Below the pieces are notes generated by a model that did not search any database, was not told where the DNA came from, and saw only the letters and a program-made list of their open reading frames with translations. The position numbers and the translations under genes are program-made. This document shows positions 1-11,299 of a DNA stretch of 64,000 nt, piece after piece. Each line of letters starts with the position of its first letter. The first letter of the stretch is position 1. The DNA is taken from positions 11,036,001 through 11,100,000 of the forward strand of contig JBHGNT010000005.1 in NCBI GenBank assembly GCA_043228905.1. The letters are read 5' to 3'. This DNA is from Azolla caroliniana. Taxonomy: Eukaryota; Polypodiophyta.

Positions 1-29
1 ACACGTATTCTTTTACATGGTATCAGAGC
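1..29 (+). other. A1 5' LTR terminus and primer binding site
   Basis: Bases 1-17 are the last bases of the 5' LTR, ending in ACA. Bases 18-29 read TGGTATCAGAGC, the standard Copia primer binding site complementary to the 3' end of plant initiator Met-tRNA. Confidence 0.92.
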
Positions 30-76
30 GCGACGGTTAGAAGAACCCTCTACTGGTGACAAAGCGAACCAACATA

Positions 77-926
77 GAGATGAAGAGTTTCCTTCTGAAC
101 AACAAGAATATGGACAGAGAAGCTCGGTAGGAGCAACTACGCATCTTGGTCATACAAGATGCACCAATACCTGCTAGAACATGGGCACTAGAGTTATGTT
201 GAAGGAGCAAATGATGCAACACCGGATACAATAGATAGGGACTTCCCGACTTGAGAGACGAAAGTACTGCTCCGCGTCCAGTGTTGGAGATCAGTTGCTT
301 AACTACATTTGGGCAAATCTGAAGAACATTTTCGCTGAAATTACGACAACCAAGAAGATACAACTCAGGTAGGAGCTGAGCAAAGTCCGACAGAGAGATA
401 TGTCGGTGGCCAACTATGCCTCCAAGATAAAGGAGATCTGCGACTCTCTTGCTTCTGTCAATGTAACTATGGAAGAAGATGAGATGGTGTAGGTCTGCCT
501 CAGAGGCCTGGCGTCTAGGTTCGGATCATTTCAAACAACGGTCTGCACGAGAGAGAACATGTCGTCGTTCTTCGAGCTACAATCAATGTTGCTCATTGAA
601 GAAAACCACTCGGGTGCGTTGACGAGCACGCAATCGATAGCAAGATGTTGCACATGCCCCGTGGCCGTTGTGGACGAGGTGGGTTGGCACACAATGAAGG
701 AAATTGACAGGAGCAAAACCATTGGCATAATAGGAATGCCGATCGTAGTTCTAGACCCTCCACGAGGAGGGGGAGTCAAGGCGGTGCCGGAAACTGGTGA
801 GGAAAGGTCGCGACAGACTGCTGGTACTGTGGCCGGAAGGGCCACAAAGAGAGTGAGTGCTGGAAGAAGTGTGGTGATTCGAACTGAACTAGATCGAGGC
901 GAGGGGATGTAGATAGGTGTCAAAGA
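77..926 (+). pseudogene. A1 gag (broken)
   Basis: Degenerate Copia gag. Readable blocks include a stretch ending SYKMHQYLLEHGH near 145-190, a helical block near 290-480 (LSKVRQRDMSVANYASKIKE), and a CCHC zinc knuckle CWYCGRKGHKESEC at 819-860. Gag would form the particle that packages element RNA. In-frame stops (for example TAG near 390 and 490) and frameshifts break it. The same gag family is seen in M1. Confidence 0.8.
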
Positions 927-1421
927 TTGCATTACGTTGAAGGCTTAGGGCGAGCTGGAACGAACCCTGCCGTCGTCATGAAGCACAAAGCCAACTCAAT
1001 GGCGGCGAGCACCTCGAAGTTGAACGAGGTGTGGTACGTGGATTCCGGAGCATCGAACCATATGACGAATCACAAGGAGTGGTTCTCGATGCTAGAGAAG
1101 CCGGAAATGCCGAGGGTCGTCAAACTAGCAAGCCGGAACACCCCTCATCCCACTGAATATATCGGAGATGTCCCTTTGAGCAATGTTGCTCAGAGAGGAA
1201 TCATGAGAAATGTCTTGCATGTGCCGAAAATCACCAAGAACTTGGTGTCGGTCGGACAAATTGTCGATCCGGGCATGCAAGTTCGATTTACTCACCTCGA
1301 CTGCTTCATAGAGGAAGGAGGCCGGGTTATTGGGCAAGGGCGTCGAGAAGGGAGGATGTTTATTGTGGAGACGAATGCCGTCAACGTCACTATATTCGCC
1401 AAAGGGCAGAAGGTTGAATAG
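927..1421 (+). pseudogene. A1 aspartic protease region
   Basis: An open stretch of 164 codons holds the Copia-type protease. WYVDSGASNHM carries the catalytic Asp-Ser-Gly at about residues 37-45, followed by the usual NLVSVGQI block. In an active element it would cut the Gag-Pol polyprotein. The frame opens inside the polyprotein, so the first ATG is not a true start. Confidence 0.85.
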
Positions 1422-2590
1422 GACATTGACCTACGGCACAAGTGGTTCGGGGTCGGTCACGTCAACTTCCCGCAACTTCAAGAAATGTAGACAAAGAACA
1501 TCGTTTCCGGTTTGCTGAAGTTTAGTGGTCAGAACGGTCAAGTTTGCAAAGCTTGTCAACTCGGGAAGTAGCATTGACTTCCATTCCCCAAGGAGCATAA
1601 TCAAAGCCGTAACAAGCTTGATTTAATCCATTCAGATGTGTGGGGATTGACATAGAATGTGAGTATCAGTGGGAGTCATTACTTCATAACCTTCACCAAG
1701 GACTACATTCAACACACTTGGGCATGCTTGATCGAGAAGAAAAGCTAAGTCTTCTCCTATTTTCTCAAGGTGAAGAGCCTTGTTGAATGGGAGACCGGAA
1801 GGAAGATCAAGTGACTCAGGACCGATGGTGGAAAGGAGGTGGGAATCCGATGTGAGTTCTCTTGCAAATACACACCGGAGTAAAACGGTGTGGCCGAGCA
1901 AAAGAATCGAATGATAGAGGAAGCGGCACGGGCAATGCTTAAGGAGAAGAAAATTCCCAAGTTCTAGTGGGCCGATGTAGTTAGAACAACCGTATACCTA
2001 CAGAATGAGACATCTGCAGATGGAGGAAAAGTGTTGCTACACGAGTTTTACTTTGGGAAGAAGTTGAACTTGGCACACTTGAGGGTGTTTGGTAGCATAG
2101 CATATGTGCATGTATCTTGATTGGCTACTCGAATGAGGAGAAGGGTTATAAGTGTTATAACCACCGAACAGAAACAAGTCCTAATTAGTTGAGATGTTGT
2201 ATTTGACGAATCGGCTTCGTGGTACCTGGCTCCATATCCAACCTCCATCAACTCCATTCTGAATTCTGAAGATGAGACCAATGAGGCCGTTCCTCTGAAT
2301 GAGGAAGATATTGGCACTCTAGAAGAGAGCCCGATCTCATTCCGGCTAAGTAGGCTGAATGAGAGGCTGAGCCAAAATAGTCATCCGGATGAAGAGTCGG
2401 CGAGTAGCGAAGACTCGGCCGTGTAGTGCCTGCGTCAAAAACCGAGGAGATAGTTTTAACGGAAGGAAAAAGGGAAGATGAAGATGTCAGAGTATGGCAT
2501 AGAGGCTAGCACATCGGATCAGAGTGAATTTGAAGCGGCCCAGAGTGAAGATGAACCTCTGGAAATGAGGTTGCAGTTGTCATGAATAGT
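1422..2590 (+). pseudogene. A1 integrase and linker to RT (broken)
   Basis: Copia integrase in pieces: zinc-binding HHCC region near 1436-1570 (ending VCKACQLGK), catalytic core with LIHSDVWG near 1625, LRTDGGKE near 1815 and YTPE-NGVAEQKNRMIEEAARAM near 1870-1935. The D-D-E residues can be recognised, but at least six stops interrupt the reading. An acidic linker rich in S, E and D (about 2270-2590) leads toward RT, as in A3. Confidence 0.82.
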
Positions 2591-2675
2591 ACTAAAGACG
2601 GAGAGGGAATTAGTACTAGAGGTAGATGAGGATGACTACTATGAGTACTTAAGAGGAGAAGATGGTGTGGAACTC

Positions 2676-2731
<56 letters not shown>

Positions 2732-2995
2732 GGCAATAGAAGATATATATTATAAGGAGAAAGATACAAGAACAACTAGGAGGCTTAAGACTGGTGTTGA
2801 ACAGATTGGTTCGAAATAATGCCTTGTGCCTCTTTTTATAATGTTGTCAGGAGTACCTCTAAAGTTTCTAAAATGTTCTAGAGAAATCTGGAATATACAT
2901 CAATTTTCTATAGTGATATAATAAATGAAAACAATATTCTTTGTATTACAATGTATAGCTTAATTGTAGGGCTTCAACACATGTGACACAAGGTC
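2591..2995. other. Unassigned insertion in the A1 linker
   Basis: About 400 bases that have no counterpart in A3 and separate the linker from RT. They begin with a short acidic readable stretch (EVDEDDYYEYLRGEDGVEL near 2615-2672), continue through a GA microsatellite, and end in AT-rich DNA. I see no clear LTR ends, terminal inverted repeats or target duplication. It could be a small non-autonomous element or a captured gene fragment. Confidence 0.45.
2678..2727 (+). repeat. (GA)25 microsatellite
   Basis: A pure GA dinucleotide run of 50 bases. Confidence 0.97.
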
Positions 2996-4442
2996 ATGGG
3001 GTCAAATCTTTTTAATGCCATACCATGTTATATCATGACAACAATTGGCCAAGAAGGCCCTCAAATCGACAAAACAGAAGTTGTGTTGATCAACCCGCCA
3101 GAAGAACCCCGTCATTCGGTACAGATCAACTATATGGTGCGTGAGTTGGAGAGTTGTGCAGAGGCGACAAAGGATGCGAATTGACATGACGCCATGGAGG
3201 AAGAGATGCACGCATTGTCGGAAAATGAGACTTGGAACTTGGTTGACGCCACCAAGGGTGTGAAGCCGATTGGATGCAATTGGGTGTTAAAGGTCAAGTA
3301 CAATGCCAATGACTCCGTCAACCGGTACAAGACCCGTCTGGTGGCCAAGGTCTATGCACAACAAAATGACATCAATTACAATGAGACGTTTGCACTGGTC
3401 GCGAAGGTGATGATCGTCCGTGTCTTGTTAGCAGTAACTGCTGTAAAGGGATGACATCTACACCAGATGGATGTCAAGAACGCGTTTCTGCAAGGATCGC
3501 TTGAGGAACAAGTATACATGGTGCAACCTCTAAGATTTCAGTTCGGATTGAACTCCTCGGCCGTTTGCCGATTGAATAAGTCCCTCTATGGACTAAAGCA
3601 AGCCCCGCATGCGTAGAACACGAAGATCACGCAACGACTACGTCAAATGGGGTTTTCTCCGTCGAAATTAGACTCTTCGCTCTTCATCCGGCAAGGTCGA
3701 AATGGGCTGGTAAGAATTCTACTTTATGTTGATGATCTAGTCATCGCCGACATCGACCCAGAAGAAATCGGTCGCGTGAAGTCTCTACTAGTGGCATCGT
3801 TTGAGATGAAGGATCTGGGGACCTTCACTACTTCCTCAGGATCGAAGTGATCCATACCCCCCGAAGACATTATGCGTTGAGTATGCTCTTCGAGTTCGGA
3901 ATGAAGGATTGTAAATCCATCGTGACTCCTCTAGATTGAAAAGTGAAGCTTCACCTTGAATCGGGAAAGGTGTGTGACCCAACACGGTTTCGATAGATAG
4001 TCGGAAGCCTAATATACTTGACCATCACCCGACCGGACCTCAGCTACTCGGTCGGTTTGATCAGTCAATTAATGTTACAACCGACGACCGAACACCTTTA
4101 GTACGCATGCATAGGATCATGAGATACATTAACGACACTAAGGATAGGGCGTTGCTGTATCAAAACCGGTGTAGCTAGACAACTTGTCGACTATATGGAG
4201 GCCGACTGGGCTGGAAATGTTGGCAATCATTGATCGACTTCTGGATATACTTTATCCTTGGGAAGTACAACGATTTCATGGAGCAAAAAGATGTAGCCGA
4301 CAATAGCACTGTCGAGTACTGAAGCCGAATACCAAGGAGCGGTTGTTGCGACATGCAAAGGCATATGGCTCAAGAGGCTATTAAGGGATCTGCAGATGGA
4401 GGTGTCCGAGCCGACAGTGATATACTGTGACAACCTTAGTAG
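2996..4442 (+). pseudogene. A1 reverse transcriptase and N-terminal RNase H (broken)
   Basis: RT starts with the MEEEMHALSENETWNLVD block at 3194. It continues through [10 protein letters not shown] near 3470, SLYGLKQAP near 3583 and the catalytic box LLYVDDLVI near 3718-3745. RNase H begins near 4190 and reaches CDNLSS, where B1 interrupts at 4442; it resumes at 27830. Several stops and a short deletion near 3855 prevent translation. Confidence 0.88.
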
Positions 4443-5056
4443 TGTTGAGAAACAAATCATCAATCCACAAGAAAAGGAATATGCTGAAAATGCACAACTT
4501 TGAAACACAGAAAACAATGTAGAATGATTTAACGTGGAAAACCCTAAAGTGGGAGAAAAACCATAGAGAACAAAGCTTCACTATATAGTGGATATACAAC
4601 AACAAGATCGGAGTACAACACTCTCTACACAGAGTGTAAATAGCCTCCAAGGACTCTTGGCGTATGCTGTTCTGATCATAGCTATGGTGCCGCTCACTCT
4701 CTCTCCCCTCTCGTTCACACTCTTCTCTATCGCTAACTGTTCTGTTTGCCCTAGGTGTGTTTATACTAATACACAGAATGGGCTATTTACAATCATGGCC
4801 ATTATTATTATCCAATAATAACAACAACAACAATAATAATAATAGTCTTACTAATAAATCGATTCATTCGTCGACTGTCGGGTCGGTCCGAGTGGTCGGC
4901 CCGACTAGCCAGTCGTGTCTTCGACCTCGATCAACTCTCTCTAAGTCGACTCCTCAACTATCAGCTCTTATCCGATGAGTCGGCTGCTCCTTGTCTTCGG
5001 TTGTCGGCTCTTTCCGAGCAGTCGGCTCCTCCCACTAGAGGGACATATTCCTAACA
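4443..5056 (-). repeat. B1 3' LTR
   Basis: LTR of 614 bases. On the minus strand it starts TGTTAGGAATATG at 5056 and ends CTCAACA at 4443. It includes an AAC/AAT/ATT-rich microsatellite near 4804-4850. A purine tract (aagggggagtt on the minus strand, near 5057-5067) abuts it. The same LTR in two pieces lies at 16852-17073 and 27402-27829. Confidence 0.9.
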
Positions 5057-6575
5057 AACTCCCCCTTCACTCCTGTGGGGAGGAGTTTGTTATTCCTGTC
5101 CTCTATCGACAGACTCTACGTCGGTCCATCGTAAGGTTCTTTGTCAACATGTTGGAACCATTGTCGACAGTATGGATCTTCACGAGGGTAAACTCTCCTT
5201 CTTCAACTTTCTCCCGTAACCAGTGATACCTTCTCTGTATGTGCTTGGTCCGGGAGTGGTATGCAACATTCTTGGCTAGATTTATGGCACTCTTGTTGTC
5301 ACAATGAAGCAATAAATCCCTTTGCTTCATCCCCAACTCGCGGAGAAATTTTCTCATCCAAAACAACTCCTTGCCGGCCTCTACCACTGCCATGTACTCT
5401 ACCTCTATGGTTGACAAAGCCACAGACTTTTGTAGTCGAGACTGCCACGACACTGCTCCCGTTGCATAGGTCATCACGTACCTTGACATGGATCGGCTTG
5501 AGTCTACATCTCCTGACATGTCCGAGCCGGTAAACCCTTCGAGCATGGGTTTCCCAACACCATACTTAAGACACACAGCCGGAGTGCCTTTTAATTACCT
5601 GAGTATCCATTTCACTTGTACCTAGTGTTCTTGTCATGGATTACTCATGTATTGGCTTACTATTCCCACAACAAATGCTATGTCTAGTCTCATACAGAGT
5701 GTAACATACATTAAGCTACTGACGGCTGAAGCATACGGTACTTTCTTCATCTCAACCTTTTTTTTCTCCCCACTCGGGCATTGCTTTGCATTTAGCTTGT
5801 AGTTAGTCGGTAACACGGAGCCGACCGGCGTTGCTTCCGTCATGTTGAATCTTTCTAGGATCTTAGTCACGTATTTCTCTTGTGACAACCACAACACTTT
5901 CTTAGTTCTATCTCGAACTATGTGCATCCCTAAGATCTATTTAGCCGGTCCAAGATCTTTCATGGCAAACGATTTCCCTAGACCTTTCTTCAAGCTTCCG
6001 ATCTTCCTTGTATCTTGACCGACTATCAACATGTCATCTACATATTATAGCAAGAGAATCAAGAAGTCACCTTCGTCGTACCTCTTGACGAACACATGGT
6101 GATCAACCTATGTTTTTTGGAACCTATGTTCCACCATGAAGGACTCGAACTTCTTGTACCATTGGCATGGAGCTTGTTTCAACCCATACAAGCTTTTCTT
6201 CAATTGACACACCAGGTTCTCTTTCCCTTCCTCCTCAAAACCTTTAGGTTGCTGCATGTAAATCTCTTCATCCAACTCCTTGTGCAAGAATGTTGGCTTG
6301 ACATCCAATTGTTCGATCTCTAGATCCATACTCGCAGCTATGCTCAGAACAGTTCTAATGGATGTCATCTTCACGACTGGGGCGAATATTTCGTCGAAGT
6401 CAACACCCTTTTTCTGTTGGAACCCCTTGACCACAATGCGAGCTTTATACCTAGGCGCGTTTTCAACTTCTCTAGTCTTCACCTTGTAGACCCATTTGTT
6501 CCTAAGTGCTCTCTTCCCTTTCGGCAGCTCTACTAGGTCGTAGGTATAATTCTTGTGCAAAGAATCTATCTCATC
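5057..6575 (-). pseudogene. B1 RT and RNase H (broken)
   Basis: Read from 6575 down. The RT N-terminal block (WVYKVKTREV) is followed by FAPVVKMTSIRTVLSIAA, EEIYMQQPKGFEE and [15 protein letters not shown] within 6108-6623. YVDDMLIVG lies near 6025-6055, with a stop just before it. The RT thumb is at 5634-5927. RNase H at 5103-5576 includes STIEVEYMAVVEAGKELFW and CDNKSAINLAKN. Stops break the chain in several places. C1 cuts off the upstream linker at 6576. Confidence 0.88.
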
Positions 6576-6925
6576 TGTCAAGATTCGAACTCTTGACACG
6601 ACCATGTTATAATCTAGTATCATGGGTTAACCAATATATCTAGTACACAATTATGTATTTAATTGGTCCTTATAATTTTGCTAGCATCATGTGCATAGTT
6701 TCTCCCTTGTAGTATTTACACTTGGCACATGCATGCATACCTACATGCTCTATTGTAGATTCACATGCGTGCAACACGTATGCATGCCATGTAGTATAAA
6801 TAGAGGAGTTCACCTTGAAGGAATGCAAGGTGAACAACACCAGTTATGGAGTCTTTCCGTTAATACTACTCATCCATTTGTCTATCTTCTTTCTTGTCTC
6901 TTGAGCTTATGATCTTTCCGTGACA
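6576..6925 (+). repeat. C1 5' LTR
   Basis: 350 bases, TGTCAAGA to CCGTGACA. A TATA box (TATAAATA) lies at 6795-6802. The first 23 bases form an inverted repeat, TGTCAAGA with TCTTGACA. Confidence 0.93.
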
Positions 6926-6978
6926 GTTTGTTCACCTTCCCATCCTCATAGCTCTCCCTCTCATAAGCCATAGCTATG

Positions 6979-7960
6979 TCCGACTCAACTAGTGAGTTAG
7001 ACCAAATAATGGTAGCCTTACGACAACTCTAGCTTGAAAATGAAGCTCCTCAAAATTCTTTACAAGAACTTCAAGTCAGTGCCTCCCTATCCTGACAACC
7101 CCCGAAGCCTAGTCTGCCACAACAACCTAGCCTAGAGCCCGATCTTCTACCAACATCTAGCCTAGCTCCGTCGCATTTTCTTGAGCCTAAGGTTAGCCTC
7201 CTAGAAAAAATTGATGGAACGAGGTCACGCTTCCGAGGGTTCATCAACCAAGTTCGACTTATCATTCGGCTACAACCTCAACGTTATGGAGATGGTCTTT
7301 GACAAGTCGGCCTTGTGGGCACCCTTCTCTCCGGTCCGGCCCAAGCTTGGTTTGTACCATTGGTAGAAACCTCTTCACCTCTATTGGAGGACTTTCCCGC
7401 CTTCCTTGCCGAGTTAGAGGCCACATTTGGAGAGACGGACCGAAGATGTACAACTCTTAACAAGATTTATGCACTTGAACAAGGTTCGCGTGCAGCTTCG
7501 ATCTATGCTTCAGAATTTCGACAACTAGCATGCGACGTCAATTGGGATGATCAAGCTTTAGTTGATCACTTTCGGCGTGGCCTTCGAAGCAATGTTAAGA
7601 ATCTTCTCTTAAACTTTCCGGAGCCCACCTCGTTATCCCAAGAGATTTCACAAGTAGTCCATTGTGACAATCGTCTTTTCGAATTTCGCCAGGAAGAGCA
7701 CCAAACTTGGGTTCCACCTCATTCACTTCCACGACACGCCCCGGTCATACAATCCCAACCATCCCCCCCACCAACTGTGTCACACTCCCCTACTTTCGCA
7801 GATGCTCCTGTCCCCATGGAAATTGATCAAGCCTGATTTCGGCCATTGACTAATACCGAATGACAATTTCGGCGGGCTAATGGCTTGTGCATGTATTGTG
7901 GCGCCTCCGGTCCTGTCGTTCACCATTGTCCTAGGAGTAATCGCCCCCAAATCCATCGAG
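6979..7960 (+). pseudogene. C1 gag
   Basis: Gypsy gag. The best block is 7315-7836: SGPAQAWFVPLV, then FLAELEATFGETDRR, SIYASEFRQLACDVNWDD and a proline-rich tail. A zinc-knuckle remnant (CMYCGASGPVVHHC, about 7888-7930) has Pro in place of the metal-binding His. Upstream codons from about 6979 contain stops. Gag would assemble the particle and bind RNA. Confidence 0.82.
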
Positions 7961-8059
7961 CTAACGGACCCCAACATCCGGAAAACGACATCGTTCGGTT
8001 GCAGTAGTTGCCATGCAACTGGACATCTCCCCTCGCCCACATTCTCTTGGTTCCATTGC

Positions 8060-8560
8060 CGGACCATCAGGAAATTTCACATTGGAGGTATGGCTTTCAT
8101 TTAACTCTAGTTCCATTTAGTCTGTTGCTTTACTTGATTCTGGGGCATCTTCTTGCTTCATCGACATCGCGTTTGCCCAAGCACATGGCGTACCTGTCGT
8201 TGGCCTCTTAAAACCCATTCTCGTTGAAGCCATCGACGGGTACGTCCTCTCGTTAGGTGCAATTACTCAACTACAATACCATTAGGGCTTTGTGTGGGCT
8301 CACACCAGGAGGAGCTCGCCGTTTACATCATCGCATCTCCTCGACATCCGATCGTCTTAGGACTAACGTGGTTGGAGGCGCACAATCCAATAGTGGATTG
8401 GTGCAACCGCTCGATCACATTTAGCAAGCCAAGATGCTCATGCAAAAGTATGAAGGTAAATTCACTTTCCCATCCTTCGGAAAAGGTCGATTCCGATTTG
8501 ACTACCCCATCATCGGTCCAAGATGGGTTTGTTTGTGGCGCCATTTCTAACACACTCCAT
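8060..8560 (+). pseudogene. C1 aspartic protease
   Basis: Retropepsin-like region with the active-site block VALLDSGASSCFID near 8124-8165, and IVLGLTWLEAHNP at about 8350-8390 acting as the family's ILG motif. A frame change and stops separate the two halves. Confidence 0.8.
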
Positions 8561-9990
8561 GTTATTCCCGACAAATACCAATACTTCTCCGACGTATTTG
8601 AAAAATGTAATGCTGATCGTTTGCCTAAACACCGGCTCTATGACTGTCCGATTGATCTTCAAGAAGGTGCGTGTCCACCCTTTGGTCCTCTATATGCGTT
8701 GTGTGCACCAGAGTTGAAGGCCCTTCGTGTGTATCTCGATGAGAACCTCGAGAAAGGATTTATTTAACCTTCTAAGTCACCAGCCGGGGCCCCCATTTTA
8801 TTTGTGAAGAAGAAGGACGGCTCTCTACGCTTATGCGTCAACTACCGAGGTCTCAACAAACTCACTGTGCGCAACCGTTATCCGCTACCTCTGATCCCCG
8901 AACTCCTTGATCGGCTCCGATTTGCGCGTGTCTTCTCCAAAGTTGATCTGCGTGGAGCGTACAATCTAGTACGCATCAAGGCGGGGGATGAATGGAAAAC
9001 CGTATTTCAAACACGGGATGGGCATTTCGAATACAAGGTAATGCCTTTTGGTCTTACTAACGCTCCAACAGTTTTTCAACATATGATGAACGATATATTC
9101 CGGGAATATCTTGATCATTTTGTTGTCATTTACCTCGATGATATTGTCATTTTCTCGCCAAACATGGAGGAGCACACTCGCCAAGTATGATTAGTTTTTG
9201 CTAAACTTCGCAAACATGGCCTTTATGCCAAAGGCGAGAAATACGAGTTTGATCGTACCTCGATCGAATTTCTGGGCTACATCATCTCGCCCACTAGCAT
9301 CACCATGGATATGAAGTAGGTCTCTGTCATTCAGGCGTGGGGGATTCCAAGGAGACTTAAAGATGTGCAATCCTTCCTTAGCTTTGCGAATTTTTACTGT
9401 CGCTTCATCAAGGGGTTTCCCACCCTAGCACAACCTCTTATAGCTCTCACCCATAAAGGTCCTCCATTTTTATGAACCTCGGAGGCGCAAAATGTGTTCG
9501 ACTCACTCAAACACGCATTCATCACTACCCTGGTGCAGCTACATGCCGACCCCACAAAACCCTTCCAAGTCGAAACTGATGCCTCTAACTTCACCATAGG
9601 TGCCATCTTATCCTAGGCAGACGACACCAACCTAATACACCCAGTGGCTTACAGCTCCCGGAAATTCATGGCATCCAAAATCAATTATCCCATATACGAC
9701 AAGGAGCTTGCGGCTATCATTGCTGCATTTGAAGAATGGTGACCCTACTTGGCCGGCACACAACATCGTGTCCAGGTAGTGACTGATCATAAAAATTTAG
9801 TTTATTTTTCCACCACTTGTACTTTGAATCGAAGGCCGGCCCGTTGGTTGACATTTCTCGCCAACTACGATTTTGAGATCATATTTCGACCTGGTGACCA
9901 ACATGGGAAGGCCGATGCCCTTTCTCGCCAACCTGACCTTGCACTCCGCCCTCGGGATGATGCTTATGCTCAACAATCTAGAAGTTTGTT
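8561..9990 (+). pseudogene. C1 RT and RNase H
   Basis: RT core at 8804-9190: [45 protein letters not shown] and the catalytic YLDDIVIFS. The frame ends at 9187, then RT thumb and RNase H follow in degraded form: ETDASNFTIGAIL near 9572 and VTDHKNLVYFS near 9779-9811. ADALSRQ is near 9912. Four to five stops are present. It would copy element RNA into DNA. Confidence 0.88.
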
Positions 9991-10911
9991 GAAACCCGAC
10001 CAATTGCATCTTTTTGGCACTTGTATGTTGCAGGATGATTCATTACTCCAACAGATCATTGATGCATCCAAGACCGATGCGTTCGCCAACGAGATTCGAG
10101 ATAGTCTACAAAACCCCTCCAAGGCGACCAAAAGGAAGGATCTTGACACCTTCACCATACAAGAGGGTTTGATGTTCCGAGATCATCTCTTATACGTCCC
10201 AGAGGGCCCATGTCGCACCCGGGTGTTGCGAGAATGCCACGATGACCCACTTGCAGGTCATTTCAGGGTCACGAAAACCCTCGAGCTAATCTCTCGGGGG
10301 TATTGGTAGCCACAACCATGGAAGTTGGTCAAAGAATACATAAAGAGTTGTGAGGTTTGTGCTCGCTCCAAAGCAATTCATCATCGGCCATACGGCTTAC
10401 TACAACCACTTCCATGTCCTCGTCATCCCTGGGCCTCTATCTTTATGGACCTGATAATTGATCTGCCCTTGGTCAATAGCTATGACTCGGTGTTGGTCGT
10501 TGTCGATCGGTTTACGAAGATGGCTCACTTCACTCCATGCTCCAAAACCATTTCTGGAGAAGGAATGGTGCATCTACTACTCAACAATGTGGTACGCTTG
10601 CATGGACTCCCCAATGATGTCATCTCCGATCGCGGACCCCAGTTTGTCTCTCACTTTTGGCAGCGCCTGCTACAAACTTTAGGCATCTCTGTCAAGTTGT
10701 CATCCGCTTATCACCCCCAAACTGACGGGCAAATGGAGCGTGTCAACCAAATCCTTGAGCAGTATCTTCAGTGCTCTGTTAGTTACCAACAAGATGATTG
10801 GGTCAACTTACTTTTGCTTGCGTAATTCGCCTACAATAATTCTCTCCATGCATCGATTGGCGTCACTCCCTTCTTTGCCAACTATGGTTTACATCCTCGC
10901 TTCAACATTTC
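9991..10911 (+). pseudogene. C1 integrase, upstream part
   Basis: Gypsy integrase. The HHCC zinc-binding domain spans about 10225-10370 (ECHDDPLAGHF and SCEVCARSKA). The catalytic core has IFMDLIIDLP, VISDRGPQFVSHFW and SSAYHPQTDGQMERVNQ, so all D, D, E residues are visible. The open frame 10325-10825 stops just before SAYHP-distal sequence, and A2 inserts at 10912. The remainder resumes after 13384 in the same frame once one copy of ATTTC is discounted. Confidence 0.88.
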
Positions 10912-11299
10912 TATAGAAAGTAGCGTGCGGAAGCAGGTATGAAGACAGAACAGAGTAAGGAAACACAGGTTTAATGGAGAGCTTAAGCTTACACAATATA
11001 CGCAGGAGAGACAGAGAGAGAGAACACAAAAAACTATATTTTACAATAATACTCAATCTCTATACATAAGACGTGCTCAGTGAGCACTTTTATACAAGTC
11101 CTAAAAGGACTGACCGAAGTACTGACAGTACTTTAATGCTCATCAAGAGCCCCTACACTAACTCCCAAATATATTCCTCACGGAATATCTTTCCTAACGA
11201 CCTCCCGGTTTACGCACTCGGCCTAACCGATCGGTCCCAACCGATCCGGTCCTCGGCTTCTTCAGCCGATCTGGCCGATGTTGAGCTTGTCTCTCAACA
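10912..11299 (-). repeat. A2 3' LTR
   Basis: 388 bases on the minus strand, starting TGTTGAG at 11299. The outer end at 10912 reads TATAG where other copies have TGTAA or TGTGA. The U3 end is a perfect hairpin (11279-11299). Confidence 0.92.

Noticed and set aside
531-932. Minus-strand ORF of 133 codons opposite A1 gag
   Set aside because: Shadow of the gag region, no recognisable domain. The same applies to most short antisense frames across the window, including 22893-23431 and 47633-47963.
2678-2727. CRISPR or other structured array in simple repeats
   Set aside because: GA, CA, AAT and ATAA runs are plain microsatellites; there are no spaced repeats.
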